Below are positions 1-10,800 of a DNA stretch of 64,000 nucleotides, in pieces (positions within the stretch are counted from its first letter, which is position 1; each line of letters opens with the position of its first letter). The notes beneath the pieces are model-generated. The model was not told the DNA's origin. It did not search any database and saw only the letters and a list, made by a program, of their open reading frames with translations. Origin of the DNA: Micropterus salmoides (taxonomy: Eukaryota > Chordata > Actinopteri > Centrarchiformes > Centrarchidae); assembly GCF_014851395.1 (NCBI RefSeq), contig NW_024041039.1, positions 7,555,177 to 7,619,176 on the forward strand, read 5' to 3'. Made by a program: the position numbers and the translations under genes.

Positions 1-1379
1 AAAGTTTAATTTAAAAGAGAAGTGAGTATATAAAGCACATAAAATTTTTGTTTCCCCCAAAAGAACCAAGAAATCCTGCGCACTGTTGATCAATTTTAAT
101 CCCTTTATTTCCAACATTTTGTCCCTTAGACATTCATACAGACAAACCGTAAAATATACTGTACACATATCAAGTTGATATGATAAAAATGATGATTTAA
201 AAAATGCAGATTCAACATATCAGACATATATTCCTGTTCTGATCTAAACATAAGAGTGAACGGGACAAAACAGGTGTGTACTGGTTTTGCTGGAAAACCT
301 GCTGAAACCAAAATCACTTCTGGTGGTTCTGTGAGATTATTTTAAGTCTGAATCATTGTTTTATAACTTCTCTTGAAACGCTGCCTTCTTGGTTTTTGCT
401 GCATTATTATTGTAGTCACTTGGGCTGATGAAACTTCTGTTCATCCACTTGATAAAACAATAAAATATGACACACGTTCATTTTCTTTGTATAGCTGCAC
501 CTGTGGCTCATTATGAGTTTATTTTTGTAATTTTTAACAACTGCAACTGAAGTTTCTCCTGAACATTTAAATGTTTTTTTACATTTTGCCAATGTAATTA
601 TTACATAGAAAATGTCCAAATGTATAAAGTGGGTTTGTGTGGAAATATATTTTAAAAAATGTGATTTGTTGATAAAGTAACTTGTCAGCTTACAAGGACG
701 TAATTGTAATTGGCCGTGCAGGAGCCAGTCAGGAGCTTAATGCAGCTGAAATGATGTGCGATGACTGAGCAGACATAAACAGCACTAATCTGGTGATGAG
801 ATGGACTCTAATCTGAATTTCAGCAGTGACCAGTGTCAAAGCCAAAGGCGTTTGTCCGTGTGCATTCATTGACAAGATCTCAGAGGTTATTTGTCAACAC
901 GACTTGTATAGCTTTGGTAATCTCCCCTCCTCGCCTATAGACTGATTGATAATTGATCCCTGTTCAAACAGGCTCTCTTTGGGCCACAGTTGCCTTTGAA
1001 TGCCAAACGAGTCATTCTGCCTCGTCCTCTCACAGCAGCCTAATCCGATAAACGAATGGGAATGAGTGTCGTCCTCTGCTGATGTCAACCTTTCACTCTA
1101 CCATTTATCTCATATTGTTTACTGATGAGGCCCTCGAAATGGACAGGGTCACTCACTGAAGCCTGCTGCTTTTGTCAAAAGAAGAAAAACCTCAAGTCTT
1201 ATTTAAAAACAAAACTATTACACAGTGACAGCTGCAGCTGGTAAGAAAGTCATTTACTGTTTCACATTAAGTAGGGATTCATGAACAACACAGATTCCTG
1301 AGTAACACGCTGAGGTTTTGGTCGATTTACTACACATCCTGCAAACATAATATTAATACTGACAACAAAAGAATTTTAT
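1..1379. other. Intergenic, no gene seen; complex sequence at 690-1090
   Basis: No coding exon or RNA gene is supported. Short open frames here have no recognisable protein similarity and no flanking splice signals. The stretch 690-1090 has balanced composition without simple repeats and does not resemble the dispersed families found elsewhere in the window. It could be a conserved non-coding element, but that cannot be decided from one sequence. Confidence 0.5.
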
Positions 1380-2470
1380 GTTTTGATGGCAATGTCGGTC
1401 TGTCAACAACCATGAAAACATACTGTTGTACAGACACTCATGATCCTCAGAGGATGAATCCTACTGACTTTAGTGGTCGCCTCACTTTTATTTTTGCACC
1501 ACCGTGAGGTTGACTTATGGATTTTAGAGAAGAATTTTAACAACTGTTTAATTGTCCGTAATTAAATTTCATTCACACGTTCATGCCCTTCCCAGGATCA
1601 GTCTGTCCAATATGACCAAACAGCTGCAAAACTAATGACATTCCTTTGTGTTTAGTGCTAATCAGTATGCTATGCTAACAAGATAAACTAAGATGGCAGG
1701 CATGATAAACATTACCATTACCAAACATCAGCATGTTGTCATTGTGAGCTTTTAGCTTGTTGCTGTTAGCATTTAACTAAAATAAATACGATCTCTGTCC
1801 ACACCAGCGTTTTAGCTACATATCAGAGTTGATCTTCGTCTACATTAAAACCACTGAAAACGCACATCTAGTGGCAGTTTAAGTACAATGGGCATGCGTG
1901 TGCCGGTGTAAACATGAAGCAGATGGTTTATTCAGTAGTTACAGAAGATTCAGAAAAAGAATAAAGAAATAAAGATGAAGAACCACACCAGATTTTTTTG
2001 CATGGACCAATATCAAGCTGGGACAGTTACTTAATGTAACATTGAAGTTAAAAGAGACTGGCGGCGGAAAACAGACTGGGAGTCGTTGCAAAGTAGGCTA
2101 AATACGGCAACATGCAGAACACAAGTGTAGGCTGTAAGTGTTATTTGCATGGTACAAAATATTTAAACAAATATCCCAAGTCAAAAACTGTCAGTAGCAT
2201 TGTGTTTCTGCTTTGCATGACCTATAAGACCCAATCAGAGAGCCAAACGTGAGAATCTGCGTCATCGTTTCTAAAGTCCTCTGTTTTTGCCCATCTGCAC
2301 AAAAAACGGGGTCAGCAGCGTTTTCAAACTTCTCCATTTTAGGTCTTCCTTTTCGCCGTTTTAGTCTGGACGGGAGGTGCAAACGTAGCAAAAGGTCTCA
2401 AAATAAAAACGTAGTAGTGTGGATGGTGCCTAAGTACAGCCTCACAGAGCAGGTAACATGGCATTAGACT
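1380..2470 (+). repeat. Dispersed repeat family A, copy 1, split by an inserted element
   Basis: This copy holds the blocks 'gaggatgaatcctactgact' (about 1450), 'gcaaaactaatgacattcc' (about 1625), 'gctaacaagataaactaaga' (about 1673) and 'gttagcatttaactaa' (about 1765). It resumes at about 2427 with 'cctaagtacagcctcacaga'. Related copies occur at 10508-10800 (opposite strand) and 50950-51285. The family is common in teleost genomes, but I cannot name its class. The interruption fits insertion of the element at 1797-2424. Confidence 0.6.
1797..2424. mobile_element. Non-autonomous DNA transposon (hAT-like?) inside repeat family A
   Basis: The left edge reads 'gtccacaccagcgtttt' and the right edge, reversed and complemented, reads 'atccacactactacgttttt'. 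These are imperfect terminal inverted repeats of about 17-20 bp. The element sits exactly where the surrounding family A repeat is interrupted. It has no transposase, so it would depend on a transposase supplied elsewhere. The termini resemble hAT-type fish elements, but the superfamily and the exact target duplication are uncertain. Confidence 0.5.
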
Positions 2471-3240
2471 TTTTCTTTTTAATAGTATTTCCCACCTTTC
2501 CAGTAGTTGTTTTTTTCTTTTGTTTGACCAAATGTACAAAACACGACTTGGAGAGACTTTGAACTTGCCTGAGTTTTGTTATGTTATGATAGGGCAGTGA
2601 TGCAGGAATCGGTGCAAGTTGATTTTAACTTTGCAGAGTAGTTACTGTGCAATAACATAACTTTTGTGAGCGGCATGATGCTCACTATGATGGATTTTAA
2701 GCAAGTTTAAACTCTCTTAATACAGTCTGAAAACAAGGTCCACTGAGTAGCTGTTCTGGAGCTTTTGATTATGATTACATCTTCCTCAGCAGTCTTGCCA
2801 CATTGTAACTTTATTGTGGAAACAGCAAGAGCCACTTTCACCAGATTTGGTTGCACCAGCTGTTAAATGAGTTATGATGTAATGGTTTACAAAGTGGAGA
2901 TTAACGTCTCATTAAATTAAGACGGTTTGTATCGCACATATGTATAAATGAGTTGTGTTAATAAATATTTACATTAAGTAAATAAAAAGTGTAACTGAAC
3001 CAACTGACAAAACTAACATTTGGTTGCTGACATACAACCTGTTTGGACTGAGGACAATGGAACCGTCTACACATCTGATGTGACAAATTTAATTTCACTT
3101 TATTAAAAGGTTTTAAATTACATTGGACCTCAAATTACAAATTATTATGTTAACAATGTCAGACAAAGTAAACAAATGATGTTGCCTAGATTAGCATACA
3201 TTTTTCATTGTACAAAATATTTCTCTCTGACACACATGTA
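2471..3240. other. Intergenic, AT-rich, nothing recognised
   Basis: No exon, RNA gene or known repeat was recognised here. Confidence 0.5.
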
Positions 3241-3890
3241 CACCGATCGGCCATAACATCATATCCACTGACAGGTGAAGTAAAAAACACTGATTATCTC
3301 GTTACCCTGGCACCTGTCAGTGGGTGGGATTTATTAAGTGATCAGTGTGTCCTCATAGTTGACATGGTAAAATGGGCAAGCGTGAAGATTTGAGCGATTA
3401 ATTGCGATGGCCAGACGACTTGGTCAGAGCATCTCCAAAACGGTCTGCAGTGGTCGGTAGCTATCAAAACTGGTCCCAGAAAGGACAAGTGGTGAACCAG
3501 TGACAGGGTCATGGGAGGCCAACGCTCATTGATGCTTGTGGGGAATGAAGGCTGGCCCATGTGGCCGGATCCAATAGATGAGCTACGGTAGAAAAGGCCG
3601 ATGCTGGTTCTGACAGAAAGGTCACACACAGTTCATACACATGGGAGTCCATGCCTCGATGGGTCAGGACTGTTTTGGTGGCAAAAGGGAGACCTAATGT
3701 TGTTCTTCCATTCCATATTTATTATATTTCTACATTTATTTATGTTGACTGTATGATTGTCTACGTGTAGCACCTTCTCACCACAGCAAATTCCTCGTAT
3801 GTGTAAAACACTACTTGGCAATAAAGCTCCTTCTGATTCTTCTTCTACAATATGACCAGCAGGTGGTCATAATGTTATGGCTGATCGGTG
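3241..3890 (+). mobile_element. Degenerate Tc1/mariner-family transposon with TA target sites
   Basis: The element starts 'caccgatcggccataacat' after TA (3239-3240). It ends 'atgttatggctgatcggtg' before TA (3891-3892), so it has matched inverted termini and the TA duplication typical of Tc1/mariner. After the left end lies the decayed start of the transposase gene. A stretch at about 3374-3640 encodes the helix-turn-helix region but is full of indels and stops. The catalytic part is missing and a LINE tail occupies 3705-3846. The copy is dead. Confidence 0.75.
3705..3846 (+). mobile_element. LINE 3' end fragment inside the Tc1-like copy
   Basis: The text around 3795-3840 ('gtgtaaaacactacttggca', 'caataaagctccttctgatt') matches the 3' untranslated tail common to fish LINE families. 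Those tails end in AATAAA followed by a (GATTCT)n-like run. The body is truncated, as usual for target-primed insertion. It lies inside the inverted termini of the 3241-3890 element, so it is probably younger than that copy. Confidence 0.45.
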
Positions 3891-3892
3891 TA

Positions 3893-5463
3893 TTTTACAA
3901 AATATATATACAATATATACAAAATATTGACAGGTAAGTTTAATCAATCATCTGTTACTGTTGGCAGTTATGCTCCAGTTTAAGATGCTACGTTAACTTC
4001 CTGTTTACTGTTGATTGCTCCTGAGTGGATAGCGTTTCCTGGCAAACAATTTACAATTACTAATCTCTTTACCTGCTCCGACACTCCTGAAGTTTCTATA
4101 TTGCAACCCGATGAAAATCAAATGTAAATCAATAGTTTGAATCTCGCTAGTAGTAATTTCAGGAGGACTCTAGTAATTAATTTCCAAATAGCTAGTGTAA
4201 CCAATACAGATGAAAAAACAATCTCAACAAAAGATCCATTTAGAAGTTGTTCTGGAGCTTTTGATCAAGTCACATATAGAAGTTCATGAAACCATTGGCT
4301 GCCTTAAAGATAGAAAAACATTCAGCTACCCAGCTGCAGAGAAGTAATAAAATACAAAAAATGTTGTTATAACTCATCTGACATGTATATTTGCGTGCTG
4401 CAGAAGGACTTCTGTTAATGTTTTCTGGTCCAACCTGCCTTCACCCTGCTGCTTTTGTTAAATTTCTCCTCTACCTTCACAGTGAAGAGGATAGGTCAGT
4501 CAGTGATCAGCCAAGGCCCAGAGCAACACAATTTTATTTGTAAGGCACGACACGGGGAATGACATTTAACTTGTTATTATTTCCCAGAGAAGATTAATGA
4601 TAAATTGTCCATTATTTTTCCTTAAAAGTGAAAGATAAGACCACAGTCATTTGCCCTGAAGCCAGAGTGCCACCACTATGCAAAATGACAGCCAATTATC
4701 GGGGCCTAGTTTGGGATAATGACTTTACAATGAATCTTTTGATTGAAATGTAACTCGGTTGGCCGTGGGCAAAGTGCAAAAAAAAAAAAAAATTGAATAC
4801 AAAAGTTACAGAAACAATGAGCTCTATATAACTGTGTTCATCTCTTTCTCTAGGTCTCTCGCCCTCCCTCTCTTTCCACTCCTCTTTAGAAATAGCTATA
4901 AGAGAAAGCCAGAGACATGCATATATTGATGGAAAAATTATTAAGTCGCAGAGGGCTTGCAGCAAACATAAATTAGCATATTCAGGGTAAATATGCAGAC
5001 TATTTACGATAATAAGACCGGATTATTCAATTCAATGAATGTTAAATAGATGAGGAAATGGTATGTGTCTTATCTAGTCAAAGCTTCTATTCATTTTAAT
5101 CGCTTCCCAATTGAACTCTTCATTTTATTCTCTCTGAGTTATTGTTCCCATTCCAGCCAGCGATGGCACCTATAGGTCCTGGGAGATTTCTGCCGGTCAC
5201 GTGGTTTAAGTGGCGTTCACCTTATTCTCGGCAGAAATGGAGAAAGTCGACGTCACCCTGAGGCCAGCATCATGATAAGCCCCTTTTCATTATGCACAGG
5301 GGCCGATGGAGAACAAGATAAGCAGGGCCTTGTGTGGCGGGAACATACAAGTCATCTAGATTAAATAAAAATGCCTTTTTTCCTACAGCATAGGTCCATA
5401 AACAAAACACATTTGGTTTCTTATTGTGTGTATTAAAACTTTTAACTTTAATCAGTTTGACCA

Positions 5464-5494
<31 letters not shown>

Positions 5495-6500
5495 ATTCAT
5501 ATAATATAGTCTTTCTGACATACGTTTACAAAGACTCACAGACTGCTACTGCTGCAGGCTTTTCTTCTCTTTCACCAGTTTCATAAAACACCATAAAAGA
5601 CACATTTGAACTAATTATGAAACCGCCTACATGCGGAACAGATTGAATGTAAGCCCTTTCAGGTCTTGGAGGGGTTTCATAGGGTTCTTTTGTGTGAAAA
5701 TGAAGTGTAATTTGGTTGTTATTTCACACTCACTGCACAAACAAGTGACTGAAGTTATACACAGACTCCTAAGTAGGCCCGATGTTAATGTAAATAATGA
5801 ATAAATATGAATGTAAATGTAAAAAAGGCTTAGCAAATTCCCAAAACAGCTGGTCACTGTAGTTTTTAGCAGACATTAGGAGTAAAAAGTGCAAATGCTG
5901 TGTACAATGGGCTGCGGATACGTTTTTTTCACTATTGAGTATTTATAGCAGCAGCACGGTGTACGTGTGTGATTGACTCAAAATAAAACTCAGAACATGT
6001 AACTCAGTGCAACAGTAACGGCAATGAAGCTCTATAGCTCAGAGGATGAAGATATAACAGGCACACAATACATGTTAGTAGGATCCATCATGCTGCGGTG
6101 TTTTAGATTTCTGAATGTGTCTTTCCTTATTTCAGAGCCTTTGATTTCCATGTATTTGACTACAGTATGGAAATCAACTTGGAGAGTTGTATTATCATTA
6201 CGTAGTAGTTTGCACAAGCAAACTCACAAGTGTAAATGCTAACTGATTTAGGAGATGCAGATGAACTAACTAACTTTTGTTTTATTTTATTTATTTATTT
6301 TTTTTACATATGAACAATGTAGAGAGGACTGAGGACAGCTCAACAGTGGTTGTCCAGGGAGGAGAGTCTGTTTTCTTTCAGCATTCTGTTTCAGCCTAAA
6401 GCCAGACAATTTAATCTTTGTTTGTTTGTTTAATCTTGTTCCTCAAAAGACAATTGTTTTTTGTAAGTAACAATACTATATTACTGTCTTCATGTGTGTG
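3893..6500. other. Intergenic; complex block at about 5150-5330
   Basis: No exon or RNA gene is supported. A poly-A run lies near 4779-4792. Around 5150-5330 the sequence is GC-balanced, complex and non-repetitive, surrounded by AT-rich DNA, so it is a candidate non-coding element. The (GT)n microsatellite at 5468-5492 is listed separately. Confidence 0.45.
5468..5492. repeat. (GT)n microsatellite
   Basis: A nearly pure GT dinucleotide run of about 12 units. Confidence 0.95.
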
Positions 6501-6904
6501 TGGGTTTGTATTGAAGGGGCCTTTATCGGCCGAGGAACGGAGGGCTCTGCAGCGGGTGATTAAAACTGTTCAGAAGATCATTGGTACCCATCTCCTGAGC
6601 ATCAGTGATATCGGTGAGGTGAGGTGACTGCACAGAGGCCAAAGGATACTAAAGAATAGTACCCACCCAGCCACAGCCTGTTCACCCTGCTGCCTTCTGG
6701 GAAGAGATATAGAAGTTTCAGCTGCCGCACCACCAGCTTTTTCCCCCAGGCTATCAGACTCTTAAGCTCAAATTCATCTTCAGCTCTGCTCCATTTTATT
6801 TCTGTTTGCCATTTTTATAATTGCTTCTGTATTAATGTATATTGTCTGCTTTGTAGCAGAAGGGATATTGTGAAAAAATAAATCTCCCTACCTACCTACC
6901 TACC
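6501..6904 (+). mobile_element. LINE 3' end: decayed reverse-transcriptase C-terminus with (CTAC)n tail
   Basis: Around 6520-6625 one frame reads 'ALQRVIKTVQKIIGTHL', the usual C-terminal segment of several fish non-LTR retrotransposon ORFs. A second frame continues with 'HRGQRILKNSTHP' and a third with 'LFTLLPSGKRYRSF' and 'FFPQAIRLL'. At least two frameshifts therefore break the ORF. An AATAAA and a (CTAC)n run (6887-6904) mark the 3' end. The copy is 5'-truncated and inactive. The clade is not assigned. Confidence 0.7.
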
Positions 6905-7309
6905 ATTAATCTGTGTACATAGTCATATTGTGGGGACCCCATAAAGGGTAACGTTGGTTTAGATTTAGGTTTTTCTCCAAGATATTGATGTAGGTCTGTG
7001 TAATGTCGTCTGAAGTGATGAAAACACAACTGTGTATGTGTGTATATATTTTTAATTTATTATTATTACTATTTTATGTACATATTACTTTTGACTGTAT
7101 GTAGGCTATTTAATGTAAAGCACTGTGACTGACGAAATCTACACGTCTTCCCACTTTGTATTATGAAAAAAGTCAAGTGAAGGTAAAAATAAAGGTTGAA
7201 AAATAAACCACAAGTGTCCACAGTGACCACACACTCAGGCCCAAAAAGATATATAACCGAGGATCTTTGGCTGATAAGAGCAAACTGGTTTAACCTGGTT
7301 TACCTCCTG

Positions 7310-7490
7310 AACCAGGTAGAATAGATCATCCACTAATTCCAGGTTTGCCTGCACCTGCTGTCCACATGTTGAAGTCTCCTTGAGCAACACACTGAACCCT
7401 AAGTTGCTCCTAATTATCAGGTTGGCACCTTGCATGGTAGCTTGCTGCCATCAGGGTGTGTGTGAATGGGTGAATGACAAACTGTAAAGG
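7310..7490 (+). mobile_element. tRNA-derived SINE fragment (decayed)
   Basis: The strings 'ccttgagcaacacactgaac' (about 7379) and 'gtgtgtgaatgggtgaatga' (about 7458) match the body of the SINE family seen intact at 54505-54734. The tRNA-like promoter part is not clear, so this is a partial or old copy. Confidence 0.5.
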
Positions 7491-9798
7491 CTACCTCTGT
7501 ACATGATACGGGAAAAGGTGTTTTCTCTTTAGATATATCAGTAATTAAATAAAGTAGTATGAATAAACGTATTTTAGAGCAAATCAGTCCAATATCTTTT
7601 ACATTTCAACTTTGCACACCCTTAAGAAAGTGGCTGTAGTTACTTTCACCATACAATGAATAGTTAATTGCCAGCCTTACATGCGGTTCTCTAACATAAA
7701 TAAAATACACATCACCGTAAAAGGGATCCATATGTGGATTGAACAAGATTTCCATTCATGCTGGTTTCAATTTCCATCACTTGAGCTATTTAATCTCAAA
7801 TACAACCCAACACAGTATTTGTACTGATTCAGCCACTCTCTCCATCAGCTGGCAACAAATGTGCCAAAGTCTCCATCTAGTGGCTGTGAGACTAAATGGC
7901 TTTGGATTCATTTTCACAAACTATCTATCATCTGCTGCCATTTGCTGCCATCTGCTGTTCACTGTACTGGTATTTTCATATGGAAAAGACATGCTGTTTG
8001 GTAAAATATAAATTATGTTCTACGGAGATGAGGGGACTCTAACAGCTTAGTTAAACTGAAGTGGGGAAATACCTTCATATGTGGTAAAATATTATATTAT
8101 AACTAAAATGTTATTTATTTAGAAATAATCTGTAATTATGTATTTATGTTTACATTTATATCCTGCTGCATGTTAGCAGGTAATTGATTCAAAATGAATC
8201 CATGAATATGTGGAGTGAAAAATGTCTGGTTCATCTGTTGTGGTGTAAATTTTGCTTTTCCTTCCTTTGTCACATGGTGGCGCTCTTCTATTATTTATTT
8301 CCAGTATTGCCAAAGTATTTCTGCTGGTCACACATTTTCTATCATTGTTGACATGAAACCCAGAAAACCCACTCACAGTATTCTGCAGTCTGGTGGTTTC
8401 ACTTCCTTGAAACCCCTTGATACCAAAATAAAGTAATTTTAAAATAAAGTAATTTATTTACACACTAAAACTCTTTGATTTGCTGCATTATTCGAATTTT
8501 TATTGTTCACTGTCGTAGCCTGTTCAACAAGGCCATTATCAGTCATTGTCACCCTGCATTTCATTTCACTGCACACACATATTGTTTGAACTTGTGACAA
8601 ATAAATCTTTGTAGAGAAGATCAAAAAAATAAGTGAAGTAAAACGTACAGTATTTCCCACTGAAGTAAAAGGCAGCTTTAAAATGAAGCACTCAAGTGAA
8701 GCACAAGTACCAAATGATTGTCCTTGAGTAAATGTACTTAGTTAAACAGCTTAATACCCTAAATGTGACAGATGATAAGCTATTAGTGTCCATGTCATGA
8801 TCAGTCAGCAGCAGAAAGCAGCATAGAGAAAACCTTCCGCAAAAAAAGAGGGTAATGGGAGTAATAATCACTAAACCCATAATCTAAACAGTATATGCTC
8901 ATACAATGTATCCAGTTGCATATGTCTAGGCTTGTTATGTATTCATGATTAAAGGAGAGAAAAAAAGAAAAGCCTACATCTCCATCCGCTCCCCCTCCCA
9001 TACACACTATAATGGAAAAAAAACAACATTAATTATTTGCTATTTTGCAGGCGGGAGACTGCCCTTTTGCTAAAGGGAGTCATTTATCCCTATGCATGAC
9101 TCCTGAAACAAATGAACAAAAACAACCATGGAGGTAATGATGTTTCACAAATCTAATACAGATTTATTAGCACAAGCAGGGAAATTAAAACGGTTAAAGA
9201 GGTGAAATGCATTTGCTGTCAGCTCTGCAAGTCAAGTGGTTGTGTCATGTTAACTGTTTGTCTTGCCACCTATAGGGGCAACTTGATGTCAGCAGCTATC
9301 GCTCTCCATCTTGAGCTTCCGTTTAATGCCGGGGAAACTTGAAAGCGGTCAGTTTTCATGTCCAACAGGGTCCACAACAAATTGCTAATCACTTCTCCAG
9401 TTCTGAGCAATAACATCAATAAGGAGAGGCTCTGATAACAACACGGTTTATGTCTGCAGTCACCAGGGGAGACCTTTTTATCTTTGATCTCTCTGAATAG
9501 GGCTAATGACAAAAACCTGCATTTGTTTGCTTTGATACTGTAAAAGCTTTTCTGCATCAAGGGATCCGGGACAGAAATGTATAATGGCAAGGTCTGCTTT
9601 TTAGGGTTGACATCCCTGTGGTCAAAAAAGTACTTCATCTTTGTTTCTACTCTGAAATATCTCCAAAGGGAACGTTATTGGAGTTCATTTAGACTCTTAC
9701 CCAGCTCTGGGTTTTTGTTCATGTTCTCCCCCCGCCTCTTTATCATTTTCTTTTACCCGTTAGTTTGTCTTTCTTTCTCTGGCTCTGTAAAAGCCTTA
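7491..9798. other. Intergenic; compound-dependent 'acttaagt' repeat and a complex block
   Basis: No exon is supported. 8636-8770 is a piece of repeat family B (AAGTAnnn/TACTTnnn-rich; also at 18630-18770, 22000-22460 and 25900-26270). The part 9040-9560 is complex and non-repetitive and is a candidate conserved non-coding element. A 122-codon open frame on the minus strand there shows no recognisable domain. Confidence 0.4.
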
Positions 9799-9826
9799 GG
9801 GGGGGTGGGGGGGTGGGGTGTGAGGG
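9799..9826 (+). other. G-quadruplex-forming motif
   Basis: Four G runs occur in a row: G7, one T, G7, one T, G4, five bases, then G3. This fits the standard G3+N1-7 quadruplex rule on the + strand. It is about 6.8 kb upstream of gpr151. No function is inferred. Confidence 0.7.
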
Positions 9827-10315
9827 ATCCAACTCTCACACAATACTGATTCAGTCTAGGCTGGAGTGGTGGATGCAGGGATGAAAAAGAAAAAAAAACT
9901 CTTGGGCATTTGCTGTTGTATCTCAGTTGGTCTGGGTTGTTTCCCAAGAAAAAAGCCCACAATTACAGTCTGAGTACCAGACACTACACGTAGGCGCACG
10001 TACATATGCATTCATAAAGAACTCTTTCATCCTTGCAAGGCCCCGCTGAGAGACAGTTTTGTTCCAAGATGAGACTGCCTCCATTTATAACTGACTTATT
10101 GTCTCGAATGACGCACAGTACAGCACATTAATGCACCTTTTAAATGATAATAGCAAACATGATTGAAAAAATAATAACACTTCATAAGGACAAGATCTTC
10201 TTCAAGTTATTTCCCCCTCAAATGGATTTAAAGAGATTTTGAATCGACAGTGATTAGTATCATTCTGTCACACCCACAATATATTAGAATAAGACTGGGA
10301 GTCTACATAAATTTA

Positions 10316-10490
10316 CATTTATTCATTTGGCAGACGCTTTTATCCAAAGCGACTTACATTCGGGGAACATCAGTTCAATAAAGTAAAATATCTACAAATG
10401 ACAATAGATACTAGTAAGAGCAGCAATAAATACTAATGACAGCCATTAGTGCATACTGCACATTTAGCCGGATAAATACCTAGGGGAAGA
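10316..10490 (+). repeat. Dispersed fish repeat with the 'GCAGACGCTTTTATCCAAAG' core
   Basis: The core 'ttggcagacgcttttatcca' followed by 'aagcgacttacattcgggga' (10326-10370) is one of the commonest short dispersed sequences in teleosts and is usually annotated as SINE/LINE-tail related. The copy is partial. I do not assign the family. Confidence 0.6.
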
Positions 10491-10507
10491 AGTAAGAGTG
10501 TACAGCC

Positions 10508-10800
10508 AGAGTCTACAGCCATGCTGGCTCTATGAGCAGTGCTCACTAATTGCCATTGCTAGCATGTGATGCTAACATGCTGACTTTTAAGCAGGTATGA
10601 TATTTTCCTTGTTCACCATCTCACTTTAGCAAATTAGCATGCTAACAGTTGCACAACTGATGATGATGGGAATGTCAACAGTTAGGTCATAAACCAAAGT
10701 ATTGGACAAACTAAAATTTTGACCTGATGATGGTGCTAGATGAGAAGTCAGAAGCCCACCAAAGTTGTTTCAGTGCAGCCTGAGAGGAACATGAATGTTT
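10508..10800 (-). repeat. Dispersed repeat family A, copy 2
   Basis: Read on the minus strand, this stretch holds the blocks of family A seen at 1380-1790, including the 'gttagcatgctaatttgcta' motif and the 'ctgtagactct' edge near 10508-10518. It is decayed. Confidence 0.55.

Noticed and set aside
9270..9638. 122-codon minus-strand ORF
   Set aside because: No similarity to any family I know and no splice sites that join it to other coding sequence; left as part of a complex non-coding block.
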